In this document: one piece after another, positions 21,389 to 32,160 of the stretch
How positions within the stretch are numbered: the stretch's first letter is position 1
Layout: each line of letters opens with the position of its first letter
From: Euborellia annulipes
Taxonomy: Eukaryota; Arthropoda; Insecta; Dermaptera; Anisolabididae
DNA: 64,000 nucleotides
Direction of reading: 5' to 3'
NCBI GenBank assembly: GCA_023213315.1
Contig: JAKCPI010002671.1
Location: 1-64,000, forward strand
Notes under the pieces: model-generated
What the model was told of the DNA's origin: nothing
Seen by the model: the letters and a program-made list of their open reading frames with translations, nothing else
Database searches by the model: none
Program-made: the position numbers and the translations under genes

Positions 21389-22310
21389 CAGGGGTGGGAT
21401 TAAAGGGGGGAGGGGCGGTGGGGGCGATCGCCCCTTCTCCGAGTAAGAAATTCAAAAATCTGGTGTGACTGGAATAGCACACAACTTTGCTCTTACCTTC
21501 GGTGATCGAAAGTTGCGTACTGTGCTTGTCACACCAGATTTTTTGTGTCGACATGTATTTAGTTTCCGATAGTAGGGTACAATTGAATTCAAGATGTATA
21601 AAATTTATAAGTATGGCAAAATGTTTATATTTTGATACCATGGCAACCATTTCTCCTATCTTTTCTATGGAGTATAAGAGTAAAGTGGTCTTCAGAAGAT
21701 TTCAATCACAAAATGAGAATATACATTTTAAAGAGCAACTAAAAATAGTTGATATATGAATTTAAAAAAAAAATCGTTGGAGCAAATTTTGAGAAAATCG
21801 AAGAAAAAGTGAATCAGTAAAGTACTAGTACTTTTTGGCCGATTTTGTTCAAAAGCTTCGTGTCACGTCCCATGGGGGTGCCTAACTTAAATATAAAATT
21901 TCAACTTCCTAGCTCTTTTCGTTCTTGAGATATTTTGTTCACGGACACACACACACACAGACACAGACAGACCATGTCGCGAAAACCACTTTTTTGGATT
22001 CAGGGGACCTCAAAACGTGAAGATCCATCAAAATCTCGACATCGAATTTTTGACATGAATTCAATACTTCTCTCCCATATATATTACATATATACATAGG
22101 TAAGAGAAAGTAAAAAGTTATAAAAACTAGTAATCTAAAAGAAATTATGATTTCCGCTCTTTTACATTTCAATTGAATTTGTTACCAATCAATTAAAATA
22201 AGTAGGGAAAAAGGGGGTCTAAATGGCCGCCAGATACCGACAAAGTCCTTAAACAAAAAAATAAAAAAAAACCGCTCTCCTCCCGACAAAATTGCATTAA
22301 TCCGCCCCTG
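21389..22310. mobile_element. hAT MITE split by a HINE insertion
   Basis: Termini are CAGGGGTGGGATTAA and, inverted, CAGGGGCGGATTAATG. A perfect 8-bp duplication TTTGGTTT flanks it (21381-21388 and 22311-22318). Removing the HINE at 21454-22116 leaves about 260 bp matching the uninterrupted copy at 58599-58827, including GTTATAAAAACTAGTAATCT after the junction. The MITE also holds the central module seen in SINE-2 (TCTAAATGGCC and CCGACAAAG). Confidence 0.95.
21454..22116 (+). mobile_element. HINE copy A, full length (about 660 bp)
   Basis: The copy starts with AAAAA-TCTGGTGTGACTGG and a hairpin whose other arm ends GTCACACCAGA. It then has ATGGCAACCATTTCTCCTAT, AGTAAAGTACTAGTACTTTT, a CA/GACA microsatellite (about 21945-21970), the CTCGACATCGAATTTTTGAC block, a 3' hairpin and terminal GGTAAGAGAAAGTAAAAA. 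There is no coding frame. The layout (5' hairpin, subterminal inverted repeats, internal tetranucleotide-type microsatellite, 3' hairpin) fits non-autonomous Helentron derivatives (HINE or DINE-1 type). The class is inferred; no helicase is present. Confidence 0.85.
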
Positions 22311-24040
22311 TTTGGTTTTTGTAATCCTCTTAGAATCAATACTCACTATTCAAAATGTTCTTTTTTTTAATTCAAAAATGCACCTAGAAAAACTATGCCA
22401 AGAAAAATCTCAGTGTGGAACGTCCCCCGGTTACCACCGATACAAGATTTAAATAATAAATATAAATATTCAGTAAATCCCTAAATGGTCACGGTAGCTG
22501 AAAGAGCAAATTAAAAAAAAAAATCTGTACGAAAATCTTTAACAATTATAAAGATTCGATCGACTAATCGGAACTATGAGACTTTATGACAAATGAAAGA
22601 TATTAATTAAAGAAGAAATTCATTGTGTTTTCTATTAATCAAAGAGTTTTTATAAAGTAGCTTGCAGTCATGGAAAAAATATACCACCCAGAGAGATGAA
22701 AGAATTGATTTTTAAAAAGTAAAAAAAATGAAAACACTTGGTTCAAAAGTTTTGATTATTACTCTGTCGATATTTCGAAGACTAAGAAAAGTATACAGAG
22801 TAATAATAAAGTTATTTTGTTCAAAAAATGCACAGTATTAAATACTTTCACTTTTCAAAATGCTTTTACATGCAAAATTTCATCTGAAAGATATTCAGAG
22901 AAAAAAATTGCAGCTAGGTAGAGCCTTTTATAGACTGTTAATTAGCCAGTCTATATATCGTTTAAGTTAGCAAATTTGCGAGATGTGTTTGTGCTTAAGA
23001 TTGGGCAAAATTGCACACTCTGGACTTATATAGCAAATATAAAACAATTTGACATTTAGTCTACCGACTCAGACTCTGAACTCAAATCTCAGCAACGTCA
23101 AAAAGAGAAAGTTTTATTTAATTTTCTCCCTTTTGGGTGTTCGAGAAACCTTTTCTCTAATTTAGGACGAGAATCGAACCTCTACCACTCAGATCATAAA
23201 CCATTAATTTGTTTCTATTCTTAAAAATAATTTTTTAATTGTTAAATTTTCCTTATATTATTATTATTATTATTTTTGGATCTTCATTGTTATAATAAAA
23301 TGTAGTATGCTTAGTACATTAGCTTATGCATTTGAAAAGTGAATATTTATTTTAAAATATTCCATTTTCACGTCCACTTGGGATGTTTTTAGTATAGTAA
23401 ATGTAAATAAAAATGGAAATTTTTCAGATACAAAGAGACATAGAAATGACCCATTTACATTTTGTTTATAGTAATACTATTTTAATATTAATTATTTTTT
23501 AACTTGTTCGTAATTTTAATCACGGCAGGAAACAAAATGATATCAGACTGTCTTACTTATCTTATTCCAAATATATCTATCATTGAGCTAAGCTCTTTAA
23601 TACACAAATACATGACTCTTAACAATTGTTTTCTAAAGATATATATTCCTTTAAAAGTGACCCTATCCGTCGTTAAGAGAGAGAAAAATTTTAAATCACG
23701 AAACGTTTTCTCAGTTGAGTTACGCCATTAGTTTTGTCATCAAATGACATAAATAAAAATAAAAATAGATTTGTCTAGCTAGAAGAGAGTGAGAGAGGGG
23801 GCGTCAAAATAAAAAATACGTTATTCATGTCGAGAATTCACGAAATTCGATTAAATATTTAGATTTCTATTTTAAAAAATAAACACAATTTTTTTTTTTT
23901 ACTTGAGACATTTATTACTTCTATTTGTCCGTTTGAAAAATATTTTATTAATATTAATTATTCAAGTACAAATAGATGAATGATAAATTTTTATACATGG
24001 GAGTCCTGAATATACACTTACCCTGGTATTTTTCTTGATT
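22311..24040. other. AT-rich interval with repeat fragments
   Basis: No gene is seen. At 22404-22510 a fragment of repeat family R occurs (TGTGGAACGTCCCCCGGTTA). At about 23160-23200 the minus strand has GTGGTAGAGGTTCGATTCTC, a possible tRNA-like B-box relic. The frame at 23504-23731 is low complexity. GA-like AGAGTGAGAGAGGGGG is at 23783-23798. Confidence 0.45.
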
Positions 24041-24043
24041 TAG

Positions 24044-24220
24044 CCCCGAGGTGGCCAACCTTTTTCAAACCAAGAATTTAGCACAGGTATGTTCAAAATG
24101 TATTTCAATTGAATTGGCAATGTTTTTAAAATTTTTTTTTGTAAAATATTGGCTAATAAATTCCATGTTGTAGCTCCAAGGATGGTTCCAACCAGAATCG
24201 AAACGTCAGGTTTGTTTTAA
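24044..24220 (+). repeat. hAT-like end and Penelope-like hairpin motif
   Basis: CCCGAGGTGGCCAACCTTTT at 24044 resembles a hAT left end, without a visible partner. At 24176-24213 GGATGGTTCCAACCAGAATC is followed by GAAACGTCAGG, matching the stem II plus GAAACGTC layout of the Penelope-like family. The first core box is degraded. Confidence 0.4.
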
Positions 24221-24749
24221 TTTTTTTTTTTTTTTATTATTTCCATCTTGTCCTCAACTATTTACACCCATAAAACCTTATTTGTAGAAATAATAATAAT
24301 AATAATAATATATATTTTATTTCTGATTTTTCTTAATACATTTTTTGTACAATTTGACAATTTGTAGAAATAAAATTATTGTTTCCATATGAACATAATC
24401 ATTTTTTATCATTTTAAAATTTTAATTTAGTTAACAGGGAATCGTCTTACGTGTAGGGGCTTATGCCCAATCGCACCGCACACTTTAAGTATGACTTAAA
24501 ATTAAGTATCAACAACCTGGCAACGTTGTAAATTTTAGTGATATTCTGGTGATTTATTTTTAATTTAATAATTTTTTCTTTTTAATAATCATAAACTAAA
24601 TTAAATACATATTGTTTATAAATATTAATTTCAGAAAAATGAGAAAATCAGAAACAAAATATTAATTTTCATGATTTTTGATTAATTAATAGCAATTTTA
24701 TATATAGGCTACTATATATAAATATTAATAACGATATGTCACTCTATAA

Positions 24750-25006
24750 CAGTGTTTTTCAATCTGTGGGTCGGGACCCCTAGGGGGTGGCGAAGCCCTA
24801 CACGGAGGGTAGGCGGCAAAAGGAAAAAGGCAAAGTTCTACACGATAATAAAAACATAATTTCATGGAGAAGGGAAATAGGTACCAAAATAGAGAAAATC
24901 ATATAACTTACATAGTCTTTTGATTTACAATCTTTTTGTCGGTCATGAACCAAGAGAATCGCCAGAATTTTTCAACTTGTAAATTCAAAAAGATTGAAAA
25001 ACACAG
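24750..25006. mobile_element. hAT MITE nested in the Harbinger-like element
   Basis: Ends are CAGTGTTTTTCAATC and, inverted, CTGTGTTTTTCAATC. Flanks CTCTATAA (24742-24749) and CTCTACTA (25007-25014) agree at 6 of 8. The same insertion is in the second host copy at 33876-34124, so it predates the host's duplication. Confidence 0.85.
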
Positions 25007-25380
25007 CTCTACTAATATAAGACTGGAAAATTTCGTTTCAAAATTCCAACGGGAAGTTGGTCAGAGCGTGACAGACGGATGGACCGACAGGCCCTCCTCT
25101 AATATAATATAGATCATCCTCGAAAATATAGTTCATATTGTTCATGTTTTTTATAAGAAAAATCTAAATCGAATCCAAAAATGTATTATTATTAGTTAAT
25201 TAATATTATATTATCAATATTGTTTTTTAGCTTAAGTCATTGCTAAGCCCCCGAAATCGAGGGCTTAAATATTTGGGGGTTAAGTATGAAATTTAACACA
25301 CTTTCATTGTCATCCGTTGCTAACCACGCTCGTTGCTAAGATAACACGTTCTCTGATTGAAAATAAAATCATGTTTCAAG

Positions 25381-25460
25381 ACCCAAATGGCGTGAATAAA
25401 GATGTCAGGACCCCCAATATATATTTATTAATAAATAACAGTATCGTTTAAGTCTTATAA
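25381..25460 (+). repeat. SINE-2 fragment inside the Harbinger-like element
   Basis: ACCCAAATGGCGTGAATAAA, a GTCAGGACCCCCAATAT block and GTATCGTTTAAGTCTTATAA line up in order with bases 51825-51900 of the complete SINE-2. The head and tail are missing. The same fragment is in the host copy at 33425-33505. Confidence 0.7.
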
Positions 25461-25854
25461 TATTAAATCACAAATAAATCAGCAGAATATCACTAAAATT
25501 TACAACGTTGCCATGTTGCTGATACTTTATTTTAAGTTATACTTAAATTGTGCGGTGCGATTGGGCATTAATGGCTAAACATGAGCACGAGGGCGCACCT
25601 GATTTTGCTTTTTGAATTTTGGATAATAATTGAGCATTTAAGAAAAAAAAAATTATTGTGATCAGTTTTTGAAGCTTTGTTTGGGGGTGCCATCGGAATA
25701 TAAAAAAAAGTTTATTTGAAAAAAAAAAACATTTATAAAACAAATCGAGCTAGTCTTTATATATATAATTTTTCTTTTTTTTTTTTAATTTAATTAAAAA
25801 TGTTATATAATATCGATCAAAGGGTCATCTAATTGGAAACATATTTGAAGAGAA

Positions 25855-26180
25855 GAGAGAGCGAGAGAGAGTTGAGGGTTGAAGTGATGGAAGGTTTGAA
25901 AAGCTGAAGGGCTGAACAGCCCTTGGTTACTTGCTGCTCCCTTTCACTTCGCCCAGCCAATCCCATTAAGGGCTCCAGGGATGAGAGAAACCTAAAGGGC
26001 GATGGCAAAAAAGGGAGAAGAGAAGGGCTGGAGGGCGAAGGGCGGGCCTTTTGTGCGCAGCCATCAACTTTCCAGTTCAGCAAGCAACCAGCCTTGCTTG
26101 CTTGCTTTTGCCTCTTTCTATATTCTTTGCTTTGTTTATCCAGGACAATATTTACACTCACACACTCGGTTTTAATTATT
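25855..26180. other. GC-rich island after GA run, possible regulatory element
   Basis: A GA run at 25853-25871 is followed by about 300 bp of GC-richer, mixed sequence, including purine-rich blocks at 25980-26045 and TTGCTTGCTTGC at 26095-26106. Frames of 110 and 86 codons occur on opposite strands over the same bases. Neither has a recognisable motif, so composition is the likelier cause. Function is unknown. The flanks 25571-25850 and 26181-27240 are AT-rich; 26808-26860 has another weak Penelope-like motif (CCTGAGAAAGGCC). Confidence 0.3.
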
Positions 26181-27244
26181 TAAAATTAATTTGGAAAAAA
26201 AAAATTAATAAAAGTGCAAATTCTATTATATAATAAAAATTTGCATATTTTCTATTTTGATATTTAATTTTGAGAAGGAAAAAAAAAATTAAAATTGAAA
26301 TGTAAATAATTTTCAGAGAGTTTTAATAAGTCTGAGAAATATTAATACCAGGGCCAGGAAATACTTTATAATATACATTTAAGATCGCTTTACTAAGTGC
26401 CTCAGGTAAATTACTGTATTTAATAGAGAGGTAGGGGTCGTCTTATTCTCGATATTTTAATTATTTCAATTTTTCCAATTCTTATGAAAATTTGTATTTA
26501 TTTAGGATTCTCTATTGTGTTTTAGATCTCCATGAGTTCAACAAAAGTATTTTTGAAATTATGTAAAATTCATGAAAAATTCATCTCATTTATCTATTTT
26601 ACGTTTTTTTTAAAAATTATGAAATTTGTGATTTTTTGACAACAGTTTTTTTTTTTTTTATTCATGCACTATCTTAAGAAAATTATTATTTTTTTTAATA
26701 GGCCTAACTAATGATGTTTAGGGAGATATCAATTTTTTTTTACTATTTTTTTACATCATTGATTGTGTAGTGGTGAAGAAGATAAATTTTAATATACTTC
26801 TTCGTGATCTTGTTGTACCTGAGAAAGGCCACAGCATGAGTGATCGAAATCACAGTTAATTTAAAAGAACAAGTTTTTTATTAATATTATTGTAAATATA
26901 ATTGAATTTTAATCAACAAAATTTACAAAAATTAAGAAGTTAAAAATTTTTAATTCCTTATGAAATTTCGGCTGATATTAAATAAGATTAAATTTTATTA
27001 AATAAAATAAAATTGTTATTTTCCATCAAAAGGATTTTACTGTAAAATGTCAAGTAAAAAAATAAAAAATAAAGATGGAATTTTTAAGCTAAGTCAAGTG
27101 GATACTTGGTTTAGAAATTATTAATATAAACTATTTTCTTTATCCAATCAATATTTATTGACTCTGACGAAAAATATAGGGTATGAGAAAGTAAAAATGT
27201 TTATAAAATTATTTATTTCCAAAAAACATGTCTAATATCAATTC

Positions 27245-27605
27245 ACCCGAGTAAAAATGATTAAAAATGATCGAGGGATACACACGCCCGCGGCAGGTCT
27301 GCATAGTGAAACTTTAGGGACACTCAGGGATATACAAGCCCTCACGGTAGAAAAATTTATATTGGTTACCAATATCTATTTTTGTCTTTTCAACGATACG
27401 AAGGAGTTTTTCGGGAGGAGGGGGGGGAATATTACATAGCAATATAGGTAAGAGAAAGTAAAATATATATACAAATCAAATTTTTAAGTATTAATTTTAA
27501 AATTTTATATTTTAATGTCCAAGAAAAATATTTTTCTCAAATCCCGCGGAGAGAGAGGGGAGTAATTAACCCTTTACCCCCCTCTCCCCCTTGTATCTGC
27601 CCTTG
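27245..27605 (+). mobile_element. Partial hAT/HINE composite
   Basis: At 27445-27463 a HINE 3' end (GGTAAGAGAAAGTAAAA) runs directly into CAAATCAAATTTTTAAG. The DNA then continues to a CCCTTGTATCTGCCCTTG terminus at 27605. The same join and right end occur at 35003-35174. The part before 27440 includes a complex patch (27265-27350) that I could not assign. The left terminus is missing. Confidence 0.55.
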
Positions 27606-27619
27606 CTTAAAACAGTCTC

Positions 27620-27792
27620 TGCTTATGCGTAAAGAAATCAAATTTTAAAATATATGTAATCCAAGAATCTGTAAGAATATGTAATATTGCAAATTCGATT
27701 TTTAAATTACCGAAAGTAAGAGAAAGTTGAGCACTGCGCGACCAGTCACCCCCCTCCCCCTCCCCCAAAACCCCCCTGGATCTACCCTTTGG
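27620..27792 (-). mobile_element. Decayed copy of the hAT/HINE composite MITE
   Basis: TTACCGAAAGTAAGAGAAAG then GCACTGCGCGACCAGTCAC and CCTGGATCTACCCTTTG correspond to the right half of the element at 16071-16351. The left end is unclear. Confidence 0.55.
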
Positions 27793-27879
27793 TTTTAAGG
27801 CTCTTGAAATTATATATTGGTAACCAATATAAATTAAAGCAATTTTATCGTTATGTAGGAAAATAAATCATTAATACCC

Positions 27880-27977
27880 GTATTCATAGTCGTTCCTTGA
27901 GGAAGAAGGAATCCTTATATCTATACATTTATAGAGGAATAAGGATTCCTTGTTCCTCAAGCAATGACTATGAATAC
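27880..27977. repeat. Palindromic mini-MITE, 98 bp
   Basis: Arms GTATTCATAGTCGTTCCTTG and, inverted, GTATTCATAGTCATTGCTTG continue into AAGGAATCCTTAT against ATAAGGATTCCTT. The whole folds as a long hairpin with a short AT loop. It has no coding capacity. Target duplication is not obvious. Confidence 0.85.
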
Positions 27978-28263
27978 AAGTTTTTTTTTTTTTTTAGTTA
28001 TTTTGGCTGCTGAAGTCATTGGACTTTACCACAAATTTATTATATATATTTGAAAATAGCTTTTACCGATGGCTTCCATTGGATTTGTGGTATTTGTTTA
28101 TTTTTTTCCAAGATAATATTAAAAAAAAAAAAAAAATTCTCCTGGATGTTGTGACCCTTTTTTTTGTGACTCAGGTCACTGTCCCAGATTCACTCAGCTG
28201 CTCAGCAAGGCTGTTTTATTTATAAATACCCCCTGCTCGATTGTAAACTTTTATGAATGGAGG

Positions 28264-28271
28264 TGACGTCA
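28264..28271. promoter_or_regulatory. CRE palindrome TGACGTCA
   Basis: A perfect CREB/ATF consensus lies about 80 bp upstream of a TATA-like box, followed by AAGATGGC (28273-28280) and TGACGTTT (28283). CRE sites at this distance are typical of cAMP-responsive animal promoters. Binding itself is inferred. Confidence 0.55.
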
Positions 28272-28344
28272 CAAGATGGCAATGACGTTTCCCAGATTTA
28301 ATAGCTCGTAAGGAGGGTCATATAATTTTCTATGGCTTTCCCTC

Positions 28345-28400
28345 TATATATAGCGGCACGCTCTGCACTCGGGTGAGAAACCGCTCGTTCCGAATCGTTC
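28345..28400 (+). promoter_or_regulatory. Candidate TATA-box core promoter
   Basis: TATATATA at 28345-28352 follows a pyrimidine-rich CTTTCCCTC and precedes a GC-richer block, GCGGCACGCTCTGCACTCGG. A start near 28367-28380 would fit the usual TATA spacing. The downstream CAACAACAACA at 28419-28430 resembles animal 5' leaders. Context: a CRE 80 bp upstream and a short frame beginning at 28481. The layout is promoter-like but untested. Confidence 0.45.
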
Positions 28401-28480
28401 ACCGGTTTAACGACAAAAACAACAACAACACCTTACTGAGAGCACTCTTAATAACTACATTTACTGCTATTATTCCTACA

Positions 28481-28567
28481 ATGCTGCGACACTTGTCAAA
28501 TGGATGTTTGAGACTAGGTCTCATGTTCTTTTTTATTGTTTTTTTATTCGTCTTCTTCCTTGAATGA
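28481..28567 (+). CDS. Possible 28-residue hydrophobic peptide or signal-peptide exon
   Basis: The frame starts in a good context (CTACAATG), begins MLRHLSNGCLRLGLM and ends after a run of about 13 hydrophobic residues (FFFIVFLFVFFLE). It lies about 110 bases downstream of the TATA candidate. The hydrophobic stretch could be a signal peptide or a membrane anchor. T-rich DNA encodes phenylalanine, leucine and valine by chance, so the hydrophobicity is weak evidence. The stop lies in a TGAA repeat. No homolog is recognised. It could be a leader ORF, a microprotein or nothing. Confidence 0.25.
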   Translation: MLRHLSNGCLRLGLMFFFIVFLFVFFLE

Positions 28568-28811
28568 ATGAATGAATGACACGTGTCGTATAATCGGTTG
28601 GAATTAACCAACAAGTATTAAACATTGGCATTAGTAAAGATGGGAATCACATTTAAGTTGACATCATATCATTTCTCTAAAAGATATAGCCTATTACCAA
28701 AATCAATGACTTTTACTTTCTTTTAGTAGTATTTTCTTAAATTAATTATCTTCATGAGTCAGAATTTCATTAAAAATTATAAATGATTTGAGGATTCTGG
28801 TTGTCTCTACT

Positions 28812-29059
28812 CAAGAGCGGATCCAGAGGTGTTTCTCGGGGGGGGGGGGTATTCTGGTGTGACTAGTCGCATAGCACACAATTTGTTCTTAATTTCGGTA
28901 ATTTAAAGGCGCATTCTGTACTTGTTTGCCAGAATATAAATATAAATCAAATTTTTAAGCATTAATTTTTAAATTTTTACATTAAAAATAAATTTTTTTT
29001 TTCGAAAAAAAGTATTTTTTTCAAATTACCCCCTTTAACTCCCCTTCTATCCGCCCTTG
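28812..29059 (+). mobile_element. hAT MITE carrying a HINE hairpin fragment
   Basis: Termini are CAAGAGCGGATCCAGAGG and, inverted, CAAGGGCGGATAGAAGGG. Flanks TCTCTACT and TCCCTACC agree at 6 of 8. The HINE 5' hairpin portion is at 28853-28937 (TCTGGTGTGACTAGTCGCAT and on). It is the same composite as 16071-16351 in the opposite orientation. Confidence 0.85.
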
Positions 29060-31194
29060 TCCCTACCATTTAACGCTCAACTTCCAGAGAGGACATTAAT
29101 TCATTTTTTGCTTTGTCGCCTTAAGTTAGGCAACACAAATGACAAACTCGCTAATAGATAGATACTTCAAAACTTGTCAGCTTGTTCAATTGTTAATGTC
29201 TAGAAAGATTGAAACTCTATTCTCTCTATCTATCTATTTCTACTTTAAATATTTGAAACTCTAAATAATCTCTAAAAAAAAATAATCCTAATTTATTTAT
29301 TTACAGTAATTATTTACAAAGAAACAAGAGATGTTCTGGGAACATTTTCCCTGGAACATATTTATCAACACTAAAACGTTTACATACATATGTACATACA
29401 AAGCAATTATTCTATCACCGTACCCCAACCTGCTTAATTATTCTCCCCCATCTATAGTTCAAACAAAATCACAATCAGGAAACAATCAGCATTGTTGCCC
29501 TGCAAAAAAAAAAGACTAGATAATAACTATCACACTTAAGATGGCAAGAAAAAAATGACGAGACAAAATTTATCACAGTTCAATTGACAAAAGACAAAAA
29601 TGGCTAGACAGTATTAGTATATAGTATTTATCACAGTAAAATTGGTCAAAAAGTAAGTTTAATAAAAAGAATATAACTATACATTATCACATTTGGTCTA
29701 ACAATCTCTTATTGTTAGATTAAATTGGAGCCAATTGGTTAGTTGGGCTGGCTATCGTTCAGGAACCAAACAAATTTATACTGTACATCTCATGACTGGT
29801 TAATACATTTTTGCAGCCAGGGTGGGAAGTTTGGGGGTTAACTCCATCCCCCTCCCCTCAGGAGAGAGAACAAATAATCTCAGAGAGATGTTTTAATTTT
29901 TTTGGCATTTGAAATTTTTTCTTTAAAAAAAAAAAAAAAAAAATGGTTGCGTATATTTTAAAAATAATTAACCTGCTTAATGACAAGTCCCCCCGTAATA
30001 AAGAAATTATAACTCTCCAAAACATCTCCCATTTAGACGCGCCACCGTATAAATAATTTTAAAGATTTTCGATTTCTTGTGAAGATTTTCTGGTTGGCGG
30101 CCACCTTGATTTTGTTTTTATTGCAACGAACTCAGCTTATCTGATCAGGTGAAAAAAGTTAATTTGAGGTCTTTTATGTATAATTATTTTAAATCAGTTT
30201 TTATTTAATTGAATCTTAGAAAAATTAAAATCAGTTGAAGATTAAGATGATATGTATACAATTCATTTCTCTTTCAATTAATTATTAAAAAATTTTAATT
30301 TAAAACACTTTAAAACATAAATGGAAAAAAATATTATTAAAATTTAAAGTTGTAATTAAAGTTAATTACTAAAAAGTTATTTTTTTTAATTAAAAATTAA
30401 ATATATTTTGATATAAATTATTCAAAATTGAAAAAAATTCCAAAGAGATTTTTATATTTTACGATTTGATAAATATTTAATTAAAAAAAAAAAGTTATTT
30501 TAATTAAACTAAAACATTTGTTTTATGAATTTATTAAAAAAAAAAAAAAAAAACCCTAAACAAGAAATGTTGAATTAAAATTTTTTAATATTGTGATTAA
30601 TTATTAATTTTTTTTTTTAATGAGATGACAATTGAACAAAGGATTATTTTACTACGTTTATTGACAAATTAAAATTTGAAAAGTTTTTCAATTCAATCAA
30701 AATTTTTTTGTTTAAAAAAATCATTTTTAAAAATTAAAAAAAAAATATTAATATGGTTAAAAGATTAATTTAAATTTAGTCATGTAATAAACCTTGTTTT
30801 TTATTTATAATTATAAAAAGTCATTAAGACATTTCGAAGACTAATTCCGAGTACGTCTGATAATATTGGCACCATAAATAATTAAGAACATGCTTCTCTT
30901 GTCAACCTTGATTAATTCCTCCTCCTCATACACAATAAATACAAAAAAATAATCACCCTATTTCAGTTAATTTATTTATGTAGAAAATTTAAAAATAATT
31001 TTATTATTTACAAAATAACACCCTGTATAAATAAGTAGATCAATGATTAAATAATTTGCCTGTTTCCCGTCTTCTTGTTTTGAATTGGTAGACTTCATTT
31101 TATCGTGAAAGAATATCGCAGATTCTCTTTTATTCTTTTCTTTCTCCCCAGATCTATCTAAGAAAATAAGAGATTACATCAAGTGTGTCAGTCA
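29060..31194. other. AT-rich interval
   Basis: No gene is seen. 29090-29180 shares a short block (AAGTTAGGCA and AAATGACAAACTC) with 54785-54810. 29737-29773 resembles 12070-12110. A complex patch lies at 30085-30150, including CAGCTTATCTGATC. The region 30160-30840 is extremely AT-rich. Confidence 0.4.
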
Positions 31195-31515
31195 GAACAT
31201 CTCGAGGTCAGGGAGAGTGAGTGATGAATCGGAATAAATGGCATATATACTCAAGTTGGGGGTGGCGGGGATTGCAGGGGCAGCGCATGTTTACGATTAC
31301 GAGGCGTTTGGTTGTCCGTCGGGGAGTCCCAGTCAGTCATTTGAGTCATTCGAGTCAGTCCCCAGGATTAGACAGAGGCGGGCTGTGGGCCCTGTAACGA
31401 GCGTTAATAAACTGAAACCCCGCCCCAAAGGGGAGGTCAATGCCAGGCCCCTTGACCTAGGTCAGGGTGACGGATGTCGTCAGTCTTTGACGGATGCATG
31501 TCAAGGCCCGTAAAT
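31195..31515. promoter_or_regulatory. GC-rich island with AP-1 and nuclear-receptor-like sites
   Basis: About 320 bp of GC-rich, non-repetitive sequence has clustered motifs: TGAGTCA at about 31345-31351 and again as GAGTCA near 31355, AGGTCA at about 31434-31439, and the everted pair TGACCTAGGTCA at about 31456-31467. A pseudo-coding frame of 91 codons (31238-31513) opens here, without domain or start context. Its motifs fit an enhancer better. No CCAAT or TATA arrangement was seen. All binding is inferred from sequence. Confidence 0.4.
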
Positions 31516-32160
31516 GGCTAAGCTGACTGACTGCCTCAATCACAATAACAAACAACAACAACAACAACGATTGTCTTCAACTATTCTGGTCTGACAACAT
31601 TGCCATCTTCTTTAATATACTAGAACTTGTAGATACTTTGACACCTAGTTCGCAGGTATATCTGGTGAAAGCAAAAAAGTGTGGTAGAATTAGCAAACAA
31701 ATCTTGATAAACCTATCAAGTGCAAGAGTAATAAAAGCAATTTCATAATTAAATGAAGTAGATTAGTGAGTATTCAATTGTTATGTTGAATTATTAACTT
31801 TGTAAGTTGGAATACTATTTTTTGAATTGATATAATTTTATAAATACCGTATTAACTAAATTCAAATAAATCTCTGTGAAATTAGTATAAGTCAGCGATG
31901 TAATAATTTATCAAGAGTAGTAGCAGTAGCTGTTCTATGCCCCCCAAAAGACATTAACTTACACTAGATATTCTGCGTTCTTAAAGAAATCAATTGAGTA
32001 TCAACTGTTTTTATACATTTTTTTTATTTATTTTGAATTGTTTTTTAAACATTCAAATCCCCCTCCCCCCCCCAAGATGTCACAAAAAAATTTTGAGTCT
32101 GAGTCATGTCTAAGAGAAAAATTTTTTAAGATCAAAAGCTTTCTTCTTCTAAGGAAAAGC
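31516..32160. other. AT-rich interval with CAA run
   Basis: A CAA repeat lies at 31548-31566. A C-rich run at 32058-32074 and TAAGAGAAAA at 32111 precede the HINE fragment. No gene or complete element was identified. Confidence 0.4.

Larger units (their letters stand above)
24474..25567 (+). mobile_element. Harbinger-like inverted-repeat element, 1094 bp, composite
   Basis: Long terminal inverted repeats of about 80 bp start with TGCCCAATCGCACCGCAC and include CAACGTTG and TTTTAGTGATATTC. The 3-bp flanks are TTA on both sides (24471-24473, 25568-25570), which is the TWA target type of PIF/Harbinger elements. The interior carries a nested hAT MITE (24750-25006), a SINE-2 fragment (25381-25460) and no transposase frame. 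An inverted second copy with the same internal parts is at 33317-34326. Family assignment rests on target size and terminal repeats only. Confidence 0.8.

Noticed and set aside
26051..26233. Overlapping frames of 60 to 110 codons on both strands at 25.8-26.2 kb
   Set aside because: Open frames on both strands of a compositionally biased island are expected by chance. None has a recognisable feature.
29800..29870. CAGGGTGGGAAGTTTGGGGG as a hAT end
   Set aside because: No partner terminus or target duplication was found, and the G/C-rich string alone is not enough.
31238..31513. 91-codon frame in a GC-rich island
   Set aside because: No domain, signal or conserved pattern is seen. Clustered transcription-factor motifs explain the composition better.
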